Both the position numbers and the translations under genes were made by a program. DNA of 64,000 bases, taken from the NCBI RefSeq assembly GCF_001748285.1, contig NZ_BDGT01000004.1, forward strand, positions 94,118-158,117, written 5' to 3'. Of this stretch, positions 29,897-40,105 are shown piece by piece; position 1 is the stretch's first letter, and every line of letters begins with the position of its first letter. The stretch is from Thermogemmatispora onikobensis. Lineage in GTDB: Bacteria; Chloroflexota; Ktedonobacteria; Ktedonobacterales; Ktedonobacteraceae. The notes beneath the pieces are model-generated. The model was not told the DNA's origin and did no database searches. It saw only the letters and a list, made by a program, of their open reading frames with translations.

Positions 29897-30367
29897 GTGG
29901 AGCAGCACAATGACAGGCCGCTTGCGCAGGCTGTACAGGAGTTCGAGGTCTCGCTGGTCGATATGGACCCGTTCTTCATCCACTATACTGCCTATACGAT
30001 GTGGATGGACCGCGGCTTTCTTCATCTGCTCAAAACCTTGGGGCATCCGCTGCATACACTGTTCGCTGAGGGTCACGGCTTTCCTGTTGTTCATTGCCAG
30101 CTTGATTTCTGGGAACCGGCGGCGCTTGATGAGCGCGTGCGCCTGACAACGGCCCTGGTGCGTTTGGGACGCACGAGCCTGACGGTACGTTACGATTTCT
30201 CACGGGTGGAGGCCGATGGTTCGCTGACGCCCCTGGCCCGCGGCGAGAGTGTGCATGTGTATACCCAGCGCGCCACACGCCAGGCCCGGGAACTGCCGCC
30301 CTGGCTGCGGGCTTTGGCCGAGAGCGGGATGTCGACCACAGCGCAGCCCGAACCGGAGCAGCAGTGA
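29897..30367 (+). CDS. Acyl-CoA thioesterase, 4HBT/YbgC-like
   Basis: 156 residues with a hotdog fold. FEVSLVDMDPFFIHYTAYTMWMD corresponds to the N-terminal motif of 4-hydroxybenzoyl-CoA thioesterases with the catalytic Asp, and LVRLGRTSLTVRYDFSR to the conserved central strand. It would hydrolyse acyl-CoA thioesters; the substrate is unknown. The GTG start has GGGAGG about 10 bases upstream. It is divergent from LacI and is followed by a large palindrome at 30435. Confidence 0.75.
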   Translation: MEQHNDRPLAQAVQEFEVSLVDMDPFFIHYTAYTMWMDRGFLHLLKTLGHPLHTLFAEGHGFPVVHCQLDFWEPAALDERVRLTTALVRLGRTSLTVRYDFSRVEADGSLTPLARGESVHVYTQRATRQARELPPWLRALAESGMSTTAQPEPEQQ

Positions 30368-30434
30368 ACGGGAATGCCTGGTCTCTGCCGCCTGGGCTAC
30401 CCCCTCTCTTCCACCAGGGCCGGGTGCTGAAGAA

Positions 30435-30462
30435 GTGATACTTTTTGTACAAAAGGTATCAC
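30435..30462. promoter_or_regulatory. Near-perfect 28-base palindrome upstream of ftsH
   Basis: Arms GTGATAC and GTATCAC flank the core TTTTGTACAAAA, with one mismatched pair (30442 and 30455). No T-run follows, so it is probably a repressor operator rather than a terminator. It lies about 280 bases before ftsH and 70 after the thioesterase gene. Confidence 0.6.
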
Positions 30463-30618
30463 AATGGCGGCTCTGCTGAACGTTTGCTGCTTCTTCAAAC
30501 CTGGGGGAGTCCATTCCTTCTACCTGGCTTGCCGGCGCTTTGGAAGAGGACGCAGCACGCTTTTAGGCGCACTCAGCGTTACATCAGAATTCCGTGGAGA
30601 ACTCAGGACCTACTATGT

Positions 30619-30624
30619 TATAAT
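30619..30624 (+). promoter_or_regulatory. Candidate -10 box for ftsH
   Basis: A perfect TATAAT about 120 bases before ftsH, without a good -35 box 17 bases upstream. A TTGACA at 30646-30651 is an alternative -35, but it has only a poor -10 behind it. Confidence 0.3.
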
Positions 30625-30742
30625 ACCCCTCGAATGAGTCTTCCATTGACACAGTGTAATGCGTCGTAATGCATAGTACAGCTCTCCTACATTCCTATAC
30701 AAGATTGCCCGTTTTCAGGAGAGGATAGAGAGAGGAGCCTTG

Positions 30743-32755
30743 ATGCCAAGTACTGGGAAATGGCTCAGAAACAGCCTGCTGTGGCTGCTACTGGCAATCG
30801 CCATTGTCCTGATCCTCGTTGTCTTCTTCCGCCCCCAGAGCGGCGCTAAAACGGTGACGGTTTCGACCCTCCTGAGCGATCTGAAGGCGGACCTGCGCAA
30901 TGGGGTTCAGGATACGCTGAACGTTGGAACGACGACCCTCACCTTGACGCGGGGGGCCTCTTCTTCGGCTCAGCGCGAGGTCGCGAATATCAACGATTCG
31001 TTTGATATTACCCGCGTGCTGCGGGATAATAACATTGATTACACGAATAATCGCCTGCTGACCGTGCAGTACGAGGCGCCAAGCTCGCTGGGTGCGTGGT
31101 TGAACCTCCTCGGCGGCCTGATCCCCTTCGTGTTGATCGCTGCGATCGTCATTATCCTCCTGCGCCAGGCTCAGGGCACAAACAACCAGGCGCTCTCGTT
31201 CGGTAAGAGCCGGGCGCGCATGTTCCTGGGCAATAAGCCTACGGTGACCTTTGCCGACGTGGCCGGCGTAGATGAGGCGAAGCAGGAGCTGCAGGAGATC
31301 GTCGAGTTCCTGAAGTATCCCGATAAGTTTGCCGCCCTCGGGGCTCGCATCCCCAAGGGGCTGCTGCTGGTGGGACCGCCTGGCACAGGAAAGACGTTGA
31401 TCGCTCGCGCTGTCGCCGGAGAGGCCGGCGTGCCATTCTTTAGCATTAGCGGCTCAGAGTTCGTGGAGATGTTCGTCGGCGTGGGGGCGAGTCGCGTGCG
31501 CGATCTCTTCGAGCAGGCAAAGCGTAACAGCCCCTGCATTGTCTTTGTCGATGAGATCGACGCGGTGGGTCGCCAGCGCGGCGCTGGTCTGGGCGGCTCG
31601 CATGATGAGCGCGAGCAGACGCTGAACCAGATTCTGGTGGAGATGGATGGCTTCGATTCGAGCACCAATGTGATTGTGATCGCGGCCACGAACCGACCCG
31701 ATGTGCTCGATCCAGCCTTGCTTCGCCCAGGCCGCTTTGATCGCCAGGTGGTGCTCGATCGCCCCGATATCCGCGGTCGCATGGCTATCTTGCAGGTGCA
31801 TGCCCGCGGCAAGCCGCTAGAGAAGGATGTTTCTCTGGAGACTATCGCTCGCCAGACTCCGGGCTTCTCCGGTGCCGATCTGGCTAATCTGCTCAATGAG
31901 GCCGCGATTCTGGCCGCCCGGCGCAACCGGCGAACCATTAGTATGAAGGAGCTGGAGGAGGCCATCGATCGGGTGGTGGCCGGGCCAGCGCGCAAGAGCC
32001 GCATTATCAGCGAACGCGAGAAGGCCATTACGGCGTACCATGAGGTTGGGCACGCTCTGGTGGCGCGTATGCTACCCAATACTGACCCGGTGCATAAGGT
32101 CTCTATTGTGGCTCGTGGCCAGGCCGGCGGCTTCACGATGCTGCTGCCAACCGAGGATCGCTATCTGTGGAGCAAGTCACAGTTTGAGGATATGCTGGCC
32201 TACGCCCTCGGCGGCCATGTTGCCGAGCTGATTATCTTCGGCGAGGTGACAACCGGCGCTTCGAACGATATCGAGCGCGTGACCAAGATCGCCCGCTCGA
32301 TGGTCACCGAGTACGGGATGAGCAGTTTGATCGGTCCCGTGGCCCTCGGTCATAAGGAGGAGCTGGTCTTCCTGGGCCGCGATTTCAATGAGCAACGCAA
32401 CTACAGCGAAGAGACGGCGCGCGAGATCGATATGGAGGTGCGCCGCATCGTCCAGGGGGCTTTCAATAAGGCCTATCAGGTGCTGTCTCAGAATAAGAAG
32501 CGCCTGATCATGATCAGCGAACGCCTGATTAAGGAGGAGACTTTGGAGGGGCCAACCTTCGAAGCGCTCTTCAATCAACCAATCCAAGAGGACGAGTACG
32601 AATCACCCTCAATTTTCGCTGGAATGCCAGACGTCCACGATACCCGCTTGAACGGCAAGCGGGATGACGTGAACCGCCTGCCTGATACGCTCTTTCCTTC
32701 GCTGCCCTCGGGCTTCCAGTCCTCTTCTCACGGCGAGGGGAGCCGCGAGCCGTAA
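30743..32755 (+). CDS. ftsH: ATP-dependent zinc metalloprotease FtsH
   Basis: 670-residue inner-membrane AAA+ protease for quality control of membrane proteins. Helix 1 lies at about 9-29 and helix 2 at about 117-138, with a short external domain between them. The AAA domain has Walker A GPPGTGKT, Walker [13 protein letters not shown] and the second region of homology [20 protein letters not shown]. The protease site reads HEVGH, where most FtsH proteins have HEAGH; the two zinc histidines and the glutamate are kept. The ATG at 30743 has AGAGGAG five bases upstream. Length is normal for the family. Confidence 0.97.
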   Translation: MPSTGKWLRNSLLWLLLAIAIVLILVVFFRPQSGAKTVTVSTLLSDLKADLRNGVQDTLNVGTTTLTLTRGASSSAQREVANINDSFDITRVLRDNNIDYTNNRLLTVQYEAPSSLGAWLNLLGGLIPFVLIAAIVIILLRQAQGTNNQALSFGKSRARMFLGNKPTVTFADVAGVDEAKQELQEIVEFLKYPDKFAALGARIPKGLLLVGPPGTGKTLIARAVAGEAGVPFFSISGSEFVEMFVGVGASRVRDLFEQAKRNSPCIVFVDEIDAVGRQRGAGLGGSHDEREQTLNQILVEMDGFDSSTNVIVIAATNRPDVLDPALLRPGRFDRQVVLDRPDIRGRMAILQVHARGKPLEKDVSLETIARQTPGFSGADLANLLNEAAILAARRNRRTISMKELEEAIDRVVAGPARKSRIISEREKAITAYHEVGHALVARMLPNTDPVHKVSIVARGQAGGFTMLLPTEDRYLWSKSQFEDMLAYALGGHVAELIIFGEVTTGASNDIERVTKIARSMVTEYGMSSLIGPVALGHKEELVFLGRDFNEQRNYSEETAREIDMEVRRIVQGAFNKAYQVLSQNKKRLIMISERLIKEETLEGPTFEALFNQPIQEDEYESPSIFAGMPDVHDTRLNGKRDDVNRLPDTLFPSLPSGFQSSSHGEGSREP

Positions 32756-32974
32756 TCAGCCATGCAGCCTGGGCCGCGCCGTCTCTCGCCGGCGGGGCTG
32801 GGGCTGGTGGCTGGATACTTCGGGCAAGCGGTGGGTGGGTCAGGCTGCTTGCCTTCGCACCCGCCCCCCACTGCGGCCTGAGCTGGGCCGAGCGCTTGCC
32901 AGGTGATCCAGTCGTACGACCTGAGTCTGGTCGATGGCCATGCTCTACCCACGCATGGGTGGCACCTGTCTCCC

Positions 32975-33619
32975 TCAGTCGCAGTGCCCACTGAGCAGGT
33001 CGCTGTAGGAGTAGGGCACTACCGGTAGGCGATCTAGCTCGAGCAGCGAGATGAGTGCCGAATGCTCAGCGCTGGCTTCCCCAGGGCTAATCTCCTCGTC
33101 GATGACGGTCTCCAGCTCGACAAAGGAGCCGAGATCTTTGACTTCATCCAGATGGATACGGGTGTGCCCATAGCGATAGAAGCGACGCCTCTTTTCAACG
33201 ACAACGAGGACCCCCAAAGCCGCCGAAAGCAAGGCCCGCAGGACGGCTGGCTCGCTCACAGGATAGACCAAATACTCGCAGGTACAGGCTCCCGCCCGTT
33301 CCTGTCGACGCGAGGAGATGAGGAGCGCTCCCTCTCTACTACGCTCGTGGCTTCCCTCGGCTACCTCCTGGCCCTGATCTGGTCTGCTTGTGGTTTGCTC
33401 CATCTGCTCCATCGCAGCCTCAACCACGTCGGTCGAGGTCGCTGCGTCGTCTTCGCGCCACCACTCGCGCAGCTTGAGGCGAGTGTGGGTTGCCAGGAAG
33501 TACGTATCGCGCTGCTGCACGGTGCGCACATAGGCTGCTCCCGCACTGCAGGCCAGTGCTTCTACCTGCTGGAGCGTTGTGGCACCAAGGCAGCGGACTT
33601 TTAATTCCAGGTTTTGCAC
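32975..33619 (-). CDS. CYTH domain protein (class IV adenylate cyclase / thiamine triphosphatase fold)
   Basis: 214 residues. The N-terminal NLELKVRC is the strand that carries the ExExK-like motif of CYTH enzymes. RDTYFLATHTRLKLREW, VVVEKRRRFYRYG and TRIHLDEVKDLGSFVELE are the later metal- and phosphate-binding strands. An acidic, low-complexity insertion of about 45 residues (about 60-105) interrupts the barrel and is unusual. CYTH proteins bind triphosphates, and bacterial single-domain members are often triphosphatases. The GTG at 33619 is chosen because AAGGATAG precedes it and the domain begins at once; the frame extends 14 codons further upstream. Confidence 0.8.
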   Translation of the reverse strand: MQNLELKVRCLGATTLQQVEALACSAGAAYVRTVQQRDTYFLATHTRLKLREWWREDDAATSTDVVEAAMEQMEQTTSRPDQGQEVAEGSHERSREGALLISSRRQERAGACTCEYLVYPVSEPAVLRALLSAALGVLVVVEKRRRFYRYGHTRIHLDEVKDLGSFVELETVIDEEISPGEASAEHSALISLLELDRLPVVPYSYSDLLSGHCD

Positions 33620-34174
33620 GGTCAGGCTATCCTTCCAGCTAGAGTCTCCTATGTTGTTCATTATACCGCCACGAGCGCTTCACTGATAAGAGTGAGCTAC
33701 CCACTGACAGCGGATTCTGGACCAAGGCTTTACAAGGACTGCCCCCCGCACTATACTATTCAGCAAAGGTCGCACGATCCGCATCGCGTGCCTCGCTGGG
33801 CGGCCTACCGACATCAGCCAGATGGGGACTACTTGCAGGGCTGTTCTCTCTGGCCCCAGACCAGCTTGTCGGCATGCTGGCCCCCGCAGTGATCTGGACC
33901 TGATCGGCGCGGCCCCTATCCAGAGCCGGTGTTTGGCGATCGCCGGTTTTCTTTTTTTGCTCAAGACCCTCTTTTACCACCGTTAGCCAGATCGGAATGG
34001 CTTCCCGGCTGAGGGAGCACGGAGCGCTGTTTAGAGGGCAGATCAGCAGGGAAGAGGATCTTCGCAATCTCCCTCAGCCCCATCACACCTACAATGGAAA
34101 AAGCACGGCGGCTCACTCTGACAATACACAAGCTGCAGAGCTGCCTGCGCTAGCTGTATCAGGAGGGACAACCA
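33620..34174. other. Gap between the CYTH gene and argJ
   Basis: No gene is supported. A T-rich run (33943-33958) preceded by CCGG and GGCGATCGCC could be a weak terminator. I see no arginine operator or leader peptide that I can identify with confidence. Confidence 0.4.
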
Positions 34175-35386
34175 TTGACTGAGCAATTCCGTGAGGTAGA
34201 CCTTTGTGTCACCGCTCCGCGCGGCTTTCGCGCCGGAGCTGTCGCCTGCGGTATTAAATCCGATGCGGCGATCAAAGATCTGGCGATCCTGGCCTCGGAT
34301 GTCCCTTGTGTCGCCGTCGGGACCTTTACGACAAGCCGCACCCCTGCCGCCCCCGTGCTGCTCTGCCGGGAGTATCTGCGCGACGGCAAAGCTCAGGCGG
34401 TGGTGGTCAACAGCGGTAACGCAAACTGCGCCACCGGCGAGCAGGGCCTGCGCAATGCCTATCGCATGTCCGAGGTGGCAGCCTCTCGCCTGGGCATCCC
34501 AAAGGAGTTGGTGCTCTGCTCGTCAACCGGCATCATTGGCCGGCAATTGCCTATGGAGAAGATTGAGCACGGCATCACCTCCATCGAGCTGAGCAGCAAC
34601 AGCGGCAACGATTTTGCTGAGGCAATTCTGACGACGGATACGCGCCCTAAGCGCATCGCTCTGGAATTCGAGATCGATGGTCGCACGGTACGCCTGGGCG
34701 GAGCAACCAAGGGCGCCGGGATGATCTATCCGAATATGGCCACCATGCTCTGCTATTTGACGACCGATGCCGCTGTCGAGCACGCCTGGCTTCAAGAGGA
34801 GCTGCGGGCCGCTGTGGCGGACTCGTTCAATATGATCTCTGTCGATGGCGATATGTCGACGAATGATACCTGCCTGCTCTTCGCTAATGGCCTGGCAGGG
34901 AACGCACCACTCAACAAGGCTCATCCCGAGGCCGGACGTTTCCGCGAGGCGCTGCGTCGCGTGACCACTTATCTGGCCCGTGAGATCGCTCGCGATGGGG
35001 AGGGTGCGACCAAGCTGATGACGGTCCACGTGCGCGGCGCACGCGATCGAGCCGATGCCATCAAGGCGGCACGCGGTATTACGCTTTCGCCCCTCTGGCA
35101 GTGTGCTCTGGCCGGTGGTGACCCTAACTGGGGCCGGATCGTCGCCGCTCTCGGCGCGAGTGGCTGTACGCTTGACCCCGACCGCTTCGATATTTTTATC
35201 GGTCCTGTTCAGGTGGTGCAGCAGGGTGGGGCCGCCTCTTATGATGAAGCGGCGGCACGCGCTGTTATGGCCGCCAGCGAAGTGACCATTACGATCGATC
35301 TACACCTGGGAGAGGCTGAGGCCACAGCCTGGGGGTGTGACCTGACCCACGGCTATATTGATGAGAATACACTCTACACACGCTAG
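34175..35386 (+). CDS. argJ: Bifunctional ornithine acetyltransferase / N-acetylglutamate synthase
   Basis: 403-residue enzyme of arginine synthesis that moves the acetyl group from N-acetylornithine to glutamate. The self-cleavage site is clear in GATKGAGMIYPNMATMLCYL: cleavage before Thr190 gives alpha and beta chains, and Thr190 becomes the nucleophile. VVVNSGNANCATG and SSTGIIGRQLPM are further family motifs. The start is TTG at 34175, with AGGAGG at ideal distance. It is followed 65 bases later by argD in the same direction. Confidence 0.96.
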   Translation: MTEQFREVDLCVTAPRGFRAGAVACGIKSDAAIKDLAILASDVPCVAVGTFTTSRTPAAPVLLCREYLRDGKAQAVVVNSGNANCATGEQGLRNAYRMSEVAASRLGIPKELVLCSSTGIIGRQLPMEKIEHGITSIELSSNSGNDFAEAILTTDTRPKRIALEFEIDGRTVRLGGATKGAGMIYPNMATMLCYLTTDAAVEHAWLQEELRAAVADSFNMISVDGDMSTNDTCLLFANGLAGNAPLNKAHPEAGRFREALRRVTTYLAREIARDGEGATKLMTVHVRGARDRADAIKAARGITLSPLWQCALAGGDPNWGRIVAALGASGCTLDPDRFDIFIGPVQVVQQGGAASYDEAAARAVMAASEVTITIDLHLGEAEATAWGCDLTHGYIDENTLYTR

Positions 35387-35451
35387 CCAGCCAGTGTGTC
35401 CGCCTGCTCGCCAAGAGCGGCAGATTCGCAGCACAATAAGGAGCTTGACCG

Positions 35452-36687
35452 ATGACGACACATCTGCTGAAACGTGACTGGATCGCCCTTGAGCAGAAAT
35501 ACTATCAGGCTACTTTCAAACGCCAGCCGGTGACGTTCATCCGTGGCCAGGGTATCCGCGTCTGGGATATGGAGGGGCGCGAGTATCTGGACTTCGTGGC
35601 CGGGATCGCTGTGAATGTCTTGGGTCACTGCCACCCAGCAGTGGTGCAGGCCGTCCAGGAGCAGGCGGCGCAACTGATCCATGTCTCTAATCTGTATTAC
35701 AACACGCGCCAGATCGAGCTGGCTGAACAGCTGGCTCTGCTCAGCGGCGGGATGCGCTCGTTCTTTAGCAACAGCGGCGCGGAGGCCAATGAGGGCGCCA
35801 TCAAGCTGGCCCGCAAGTTTGGTCGCCTGCACCGCAACGGTGCTTACGAAATCATCAGCATGGAGCGCAGCTTCCACGGGCGCACGCTGGCTACAACGGC
35901 GGCCACTGGCCAGGCCCACTATCAGGAGACCTGGAAGCCCTTGCCCGACGGCTTTAAGCAGGTTCCGTTCAACGATCTCGAGGCCCTCAAGGCCGCAACC
36001 AGCGAGAAGACCGTTGGGGTCTTGCTGGAGTCGGTCCAGGGCGAGGGCGGAATCTGGCCAGCAACCAGGGAGTTTCTGCAGGGCGTGCGCCGCTGGTGCG
36101 ACGAGCAGAATCTGGTGATGATCTGCGATGAGGTCCAGGCGGGCATGGGACGAACGGGCAGGTTCTTCGGGTTCGAGCACTATGGTGTCATGCCCGATAT
36201 CATCACGCTGGCTAAGGGCCTGGCCGGCGGCGTGCCCATTGGGGCCATGCTGACCGGGCGCCGGACCGACCTGTTCGTGCCCGGCGACCACGGCTCTACG
36301 TTTGGCGGAAATCCTCTGGCCTGTGCCGCTGCCTTAGCCACGCTGAAGACCATTCAGGAGGAGCGTCTGGTCGAGAATGCTGCACGCATGGGCGAGTATT
36401 GGCATGAGAAACTGCAGGCGCTCTGCCAGAAGTACGATTTCATTGCCAATCCGCGCGGCATCGGTCTGATGCGTGCTGTGGAGGTTAAGCACGACCTGGC
36501 GCCGGCAATTGTCGATCAGGCCCTCAAGCATGGCCTGCTGTTGAATAACCTGGGGAATGCCACCCTGCGCATGGTGCCTCCGCTCATCTTAACGCAGGCC
36601 GATATCGATGAGGCCGCCCAACGCCTTGATCGCGCTCTGGAGGACGTGGCCCATCAGCATGGGCACGGGGGAGCCGCTCAGTCCTGA
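35452..36687 (+). CDS. argD: Acetylornithine aminotransferase
   Basis: 411-residue class III PLP-dependent aminotransferase that converts N-acetylglutamate semialdehyde to N-acetylornithine. SNSGAEANEGAIKLARKF binds the cofactor phosphate, MICDEVQAGMGRTGRF holds the Asp facing the PLP ring, and ITLAKGLAGGVPIGAM holds the Schiff-base lysine. AAGGAG stands before the ATG. Together with argJ it forms a two-gene arginine operon; a succinyldiaminopimelate side activity is possible in this family. Confidence 0.95.
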   Translation: MTTHLLKRDWIALEQKYYQATFKRQPVTFIRGQGIRVWDMEGREYLDFVAGIAVNVLGHCHPAVVQAVQEQAAQLIHVSNLYYNTRQIELAEQLALLSGGMRSFFSNSGAEANEGAIKLARKFGRLHRNGAYEIISMERSFHGRTLATTAATGQAHYQETWKPLPDGFKQVPFNDLEALKAATSEKTVGVLLESVQGEGGIWPATREFLQGVRRWCDEQNLVMICDEVQAGMGRTGRFFGFEHYGVMPDIITLAKGLAGGVPIGAMLTGRRTDLFVPGDHGSTFGGNPLACAAALATLKTIQEERLVENAARMGEYWHEKLQALCQKYDFIANPRGIGLMRAVEVKHDLAPAIVDQALKHGLLLNNLGNATLRMVPPLILTQADIDEAAQRLDRALEDVAHQHGHGGAAQS

Positions 36688-36862
36688 TCATCCGTGAGCA
36701 GAACCAGATGCTCACAGCCAGCCAGCAGCCTCCGGCAGGCACCGCGCTTCAAGCCGGCCAGGCTGTTGGCTGTTCGTTTCTCTATTACTCATCTCTCTCA
36801 CCAGGCAGCTCCCGAGCTCGAGCTCCCGCCCGCTCCTGCTGCCAGCTTCCGGCCCGGCACGC

Positions 36863-37795
36863 TCACCGCGCCGGCACCGTGGCCAGATAGCCGACGACCT
36901 CGTAGCCGCGGCCCGGTCGCTCAGCGGTCGGCAGATCGCTCAACCATTCCCAGCGCCGTTCAGCCAGCACGGTAAAGGTCTGGCGCACCAGGTCAAAAAA
37001 GGCGTAGGGTACCAGTGGCAACGCTTGCCGAGGGGCTTCACCCTTGCTCAGCTCGCCCTCCTTAAAGAGGAAGCCCCGTACGTCGCTGAGCAGAACCACC
37101 AGCCCATCTGGCTCCACCAGGTCGTGCAAGAGATGGAGATGGGCCGCAATGATACGCAGACGGAAGCGCTGGGCGGCCTCCTGATAGCGACGATGGCGCT
37201 CCTGGGTGCCCAGATGACGCGCAGCCCGCTGCTGCACAGCATCGAGAAGATCGAGCAGCGGGTAGCTGAAGAGCTGGGAGAGCACCAGCGAACTGATAGC
37301 CAGGCCGAAGGTGGCGCGCGGGAGACCCTCAACCTCCGGTGGGTCGGGGATCGGGCAGGCATCCAGGACGGCAGCCAGGCGGTCCCAGAGCGTTGAGGCC
37401 TCACTCTGCTCCAAGGAGGGCCAGGGGAGCAGGCGCAGGCGCTCTCGCAGCAGGAGACTGACCCCACCGGTCAGGTCAGCGGTCAGCAATTGTACACGGG
37501 ACCGCAGGGAAGCAGCGGGCAGCTCCGCCCGTGCCTGCACCAGAGCCGCCCGATCCAGGTCAACCAGCACTACTTCATCCGCTGCGCGCGCGAGCTTCTC
37601 CAGCGGGATCTCGGTACAGGCACCCGCTCCCAGCACGGCAATGCCCGGCGAGAGAGCCGGCGGGCGCCGCGCCAGCGCCTCCAGCATCAGGGCAGCACAC
37701 TGCTCTAGATGCTGCGGTGTATGCTCTTGCAGCCAGCGACGGCGCTCCGGCCCCTGCGTTTGGGCATTATTGTAAGGTAGCGAATCGATACGCAC
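36863..37795 (-). CDS. Rossmann-fold methyltransferase-like protein
   Basis: 310 residues. GIAVLGAGACTEIPLEKLAR and EVVLVDLDRAALVQAR look like motif I and the acidic loop of class I SAM-dependent methyltransferases. The remainder, with LAISSLVLSQLFSYPLLDLL and LHDLVEPDGLVVLLSDV, fits the rest of such a fold, but catalytic residues are not recognisable. The substrate is unknown. The start is a GTG with no clear ribosome binding site, so the N-terminus is uncertain. Confidence 0.65.
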   Translation of the reverse strand: MRIDSLPYNNAQTQGPERRRWLQEHTPQHLEQCAALMLEALARRPPALSPGIAVLGAGACTEIPLEKLARAADEVVLVDLDRAALVQARAELPAASLRSRVQLLTADLTGGVSLLLRERLRLLPWPSLEQSEASTLWDRLAAVLDACPIPDPPEVEGLPRATFGLAISSLVLSQLFSYPLLDLLDAVQQRAARHLGTQERHRRYQEAAQRFRLRIIAAHLHLLHDLVEPDGLVVLLSDVRGFLFKEGELSKGEAPRQALPLVPYAFFDLVRQTFTVLAERRWEWLSDLPTAERPGRGYEVVGYLATVPAR

Positions 37796-37859
37796 AGCAG
37801 ATCAACAACCGAGAAAACCTCACGTCACACCCACAGCTCCGACAATATGGGCCACGAGT

Positions 37860-38657
37860 CTACTGTCCACTATAGCGCGGCAGGCGCTTCTCACGAAAGG
37901 CTGCCACACCCTCACGATGATCAGCAGTCACAATCGCGATCTCCTGCAGCTCGCCCTCCAGACGCAGCACTGTCTCCAGGTCGCTATTGACCGCCGTATT
38001 GAGCAGCTGCTTGATTAGCCCATAGGCCCGCGTTGGCCCCTGCGCCAGCCGGAGAGCCAGGGCCCGCGTGGCCTCCTCAAACTTGTCATCGGGAACACAG
38101 CGATTGACCAGCCCGAGACGCTCAGCCTCTGGTCCCGAGACCTCGTCAGCCAGCATTGCCAGCTCTAGAGCCTTGCCAAGACCAACCAGGCGCGTCAGGA
38201 AGAAGCCACCACCCGCATCAGGGATCAAGCCAATACGCGAAAAGGCCTGCAGAAAGCGGGCCTTTTCGGAGGCAATGCGCAGATCACACGCTAACGCCAC
38301 ACTACAAGAAGCCCCAGCCGCCACACCGCGCACAGCGGCAATCACCGGTTTCTGCATCTCTCGAATGCAGCGGATCACGCGATGGTATTTCTGCAGATGC
38401 TCACTCACGCGCCCCCGGCGCTCACCAGCAGCCCGCGCTTCGAAGGCACGCAGGTCCTGACCAGAACCAAAAGCCCCGCCTGCGCCGGTCAGTACTACGC
38501 AGCGCACAGCCGCATCGGCGGCGGCCTCCTCCAAGACTTCAGCCAGTTCCTCAAGCATGTGATCATTGAAAGCGTTGCGCACTTCGGGACGATTGAACGT
38601 AATCGTCAGCACGCCTTCCGCCTGGTCGATAAGCAGATGCTGAAAGGACTTCTGCAT
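37860..38657 (-). CDS. Enoyl-CoA hydratase/isomerase family protein
   Basis: 265-residue crotonase-fold enzyme. NRPEVRNAFNDHMLEELAE and VLTGAGGAFGSGQDLRAFEA form the first part of the oxyanion hole. VIAAVRGVAAGASCSVALACDL forms the second. It likely hydrates or isomerises enoyl-CoA esters in fatty-acid or aromatic-acid breakdown and is closest in pattern to PaaG-like members. The ATG at 38657 has AAGGAG 11 bases upstream; the longer frame has no site. Confidence 0.88.
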   Translation of the reverse strand: MQKSFQHLLIDQAEGVLTITFNRPEVRNAFNDHMLEELAEVLEEAAADAAVRCVVLTGAGGAFGSGQDLRAFEARAAGERRGRVSEHLQKYHRVIRCIREMQKPVIAAVRGVAAGASCSVALACDLRIASEKARFLQAFSRIGLIPDAGGGFFLTRLVGLGKALELAMLADEVSGPEAERLGLVNRCVPDDKFEEATRALALRLAQGPTRAYGLIKQLLNTAVNSDLETVLRLEGELQEIAIVTADHREGVAAFREKRLPRYSGQ

Positions 38658-38769
38658 GGCTTTCTTTGCTCCTTCCCTCGACAAGGGGGACAAGGCCTCG
38701 TTGCCGATTTAGGATCGTTGGTCAGCTTGCACAGGCCCACAGGCCACGCGAGCTGCGATAGCCAGGCCC

Positions 38770-39807
38770 TCAGACACGACTCAGCAGAGGGAGATCGAGC
38801 ATGAGCACCTCCAGAGCGGCCCGCGGGTTCACATTCTGGTCGAGGGCCTCGAGGGTTCGCAGGATCGCATAGATCATCTGACGTGCTCCAGCAGCTCCGA
38901 GCAGATCAGTCTGCTTTTGGAGCAGCTCGCGCATATCGACATTGACAATCAGATCCTGCCCACCGCTAGCCATCAGCAAGACATCGCGCCACCAGAGCAG
39001 CCACAACTCCAACAGCTGGCGCAGCCGCTCAGGCTCTCCACTCAGGCGCTGAGCGAGAGCAAAACGCTCCGCTCGTCCCTGGCCGGGCAAGCGTGCCAGC
39101 AGCTCCAGCTGTTCGCGCCGTTCCGCGAGCAACTGCTCATCCTCAGCAGCTCGCACAGCCCAGCCCATGCGTCCCGAAGCCAGGGCGGCAATCAACTCTG
39201 CCTCCTCCGGCTCAACCTCCCAGTAGGTTTCCAGGGCCTGGCGGATCTGGGCACTGTTCAACAGATGGAGCGGAACATGCTGCACACGCGAGAGGATAGT
39301 TGGCAGGAGCACCCCCCGCTCAGGGGCAGTCAGCAACAAGACTACCCCTGGCTCCGGCTCTTCGAGCGTCTTCAGCAGACAGTTGGCCGCCTGGGAATTC
39401 ATCTCGTGCGCGCCCAAAATCAAGAAGATTTTATAGCGGCCCTCCAGGGCGTGCCGGGCTGCTTCCGCTTGCAGAGCACGGATCTGATCAATGAGAATGA
39501 ATTGCTTGTCCGGAGGACGAGCGACTACATGGACATCGGGATGGTTGCCATGCAGTACTTTCCGGCAGGCCAGACAGCGCTGACAAGGATTGACGGGGGC
39601 CTGCTGCGGATCAGGGCCGCCCGTGCACAGCAAAGCCTGAGCGAAGCGCTGCGCCAAGAGCGTCTTCCCAATCTGATCAGGGCCAGTAAACAGATAAGCA
39701 TGGCGCACCTGCTGCGAGGCTAAAGCCCGTCGCAGACGCTGCAGGGCATGCTCATGTCCAATGATCCCCCAACCATGCGCGGCTGCCTCAAGAGCTGTCA
39801 CAGTCAT
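38770..39807 (-). CDS. holB: DNA polymerase III delta' subunit
   Basis: 345-residue clamp-loader subunit. GIIGHEHALQRLRRAL starts the AAA+ module, GPDQIGKTLLAQRFAQALL is the P-loop, and a zinc module follows with CQRCLACRKVLHGNHPDV. LLKTLEEPEPGVVLLL and ILSRVQHVPL are the sensor and SRC-like motifs (here SRV). The C-terminal helices form the collar domain. The ATG at 39807 begins just before the domain. A TTG 11 codons upstream is possible, and neither has a strong ribosome binding site. Confidence 0.9.
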   Translation of the reverse strand: MTVTALEAAAHGWGIIGHEHALQRLRRALASQQVRHAYLFTGPDQIGKTLLAQRFAQALLCTGGPDPQQAPVNPCQRCLACRKVLHGNHPDVHVVARPPDKQFILIDQIRALQAEAARHALEGRYKIFLILGAHEMNSQAANCLLKTLEEPEPGVVLLLTAPERGVLLPTILSRVQHVPLHLLNSAQIRQALETYWEVEPEEAELIAALASGRMGWAVRAAEDEQLLAERREQLELLARLPGQGRAERFALAQRLSGEPERLRQLLELWLLWWRDVLLMASGGQDLIVNVDMRELLQKQTDLLGAAGARQMIYAILRTLEALDQNVNPRAALEVLMLDLPLLSRV

Positions 39808-40105
39808 GGTTTTATTATCGTAGCAGAAAGAGCGCTTCAAGGCAAGGTGGAATAGCCTTCACGCACTTCTGCGAGTGCAGTCATGACCCATCCTGCGTCA
39901 GTTCGCCCGAGTGTGCTATACTGTATGCTGTACCGTTGTCTGTTCGGCAGAGGAAGGCCGTGGGAAAATTCGTCCAGCGACTGTCGCCTACCTCATAGCA
40001 GAGATGACAACTATATGCTATGCTGTATTCGAATTCGCAAGAGAACAGTATGATACATGTGCGCATCCAGCACGATCTCCTGAAACACTAAGGTTGATGT
40101 AACCA

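Noticed and set aside
31171..32136. Long minus-strand frame across ftsH
   Set aside because: Shadow of the well-supported ftsH gene in GC-rich DNA; no family match in the translation.
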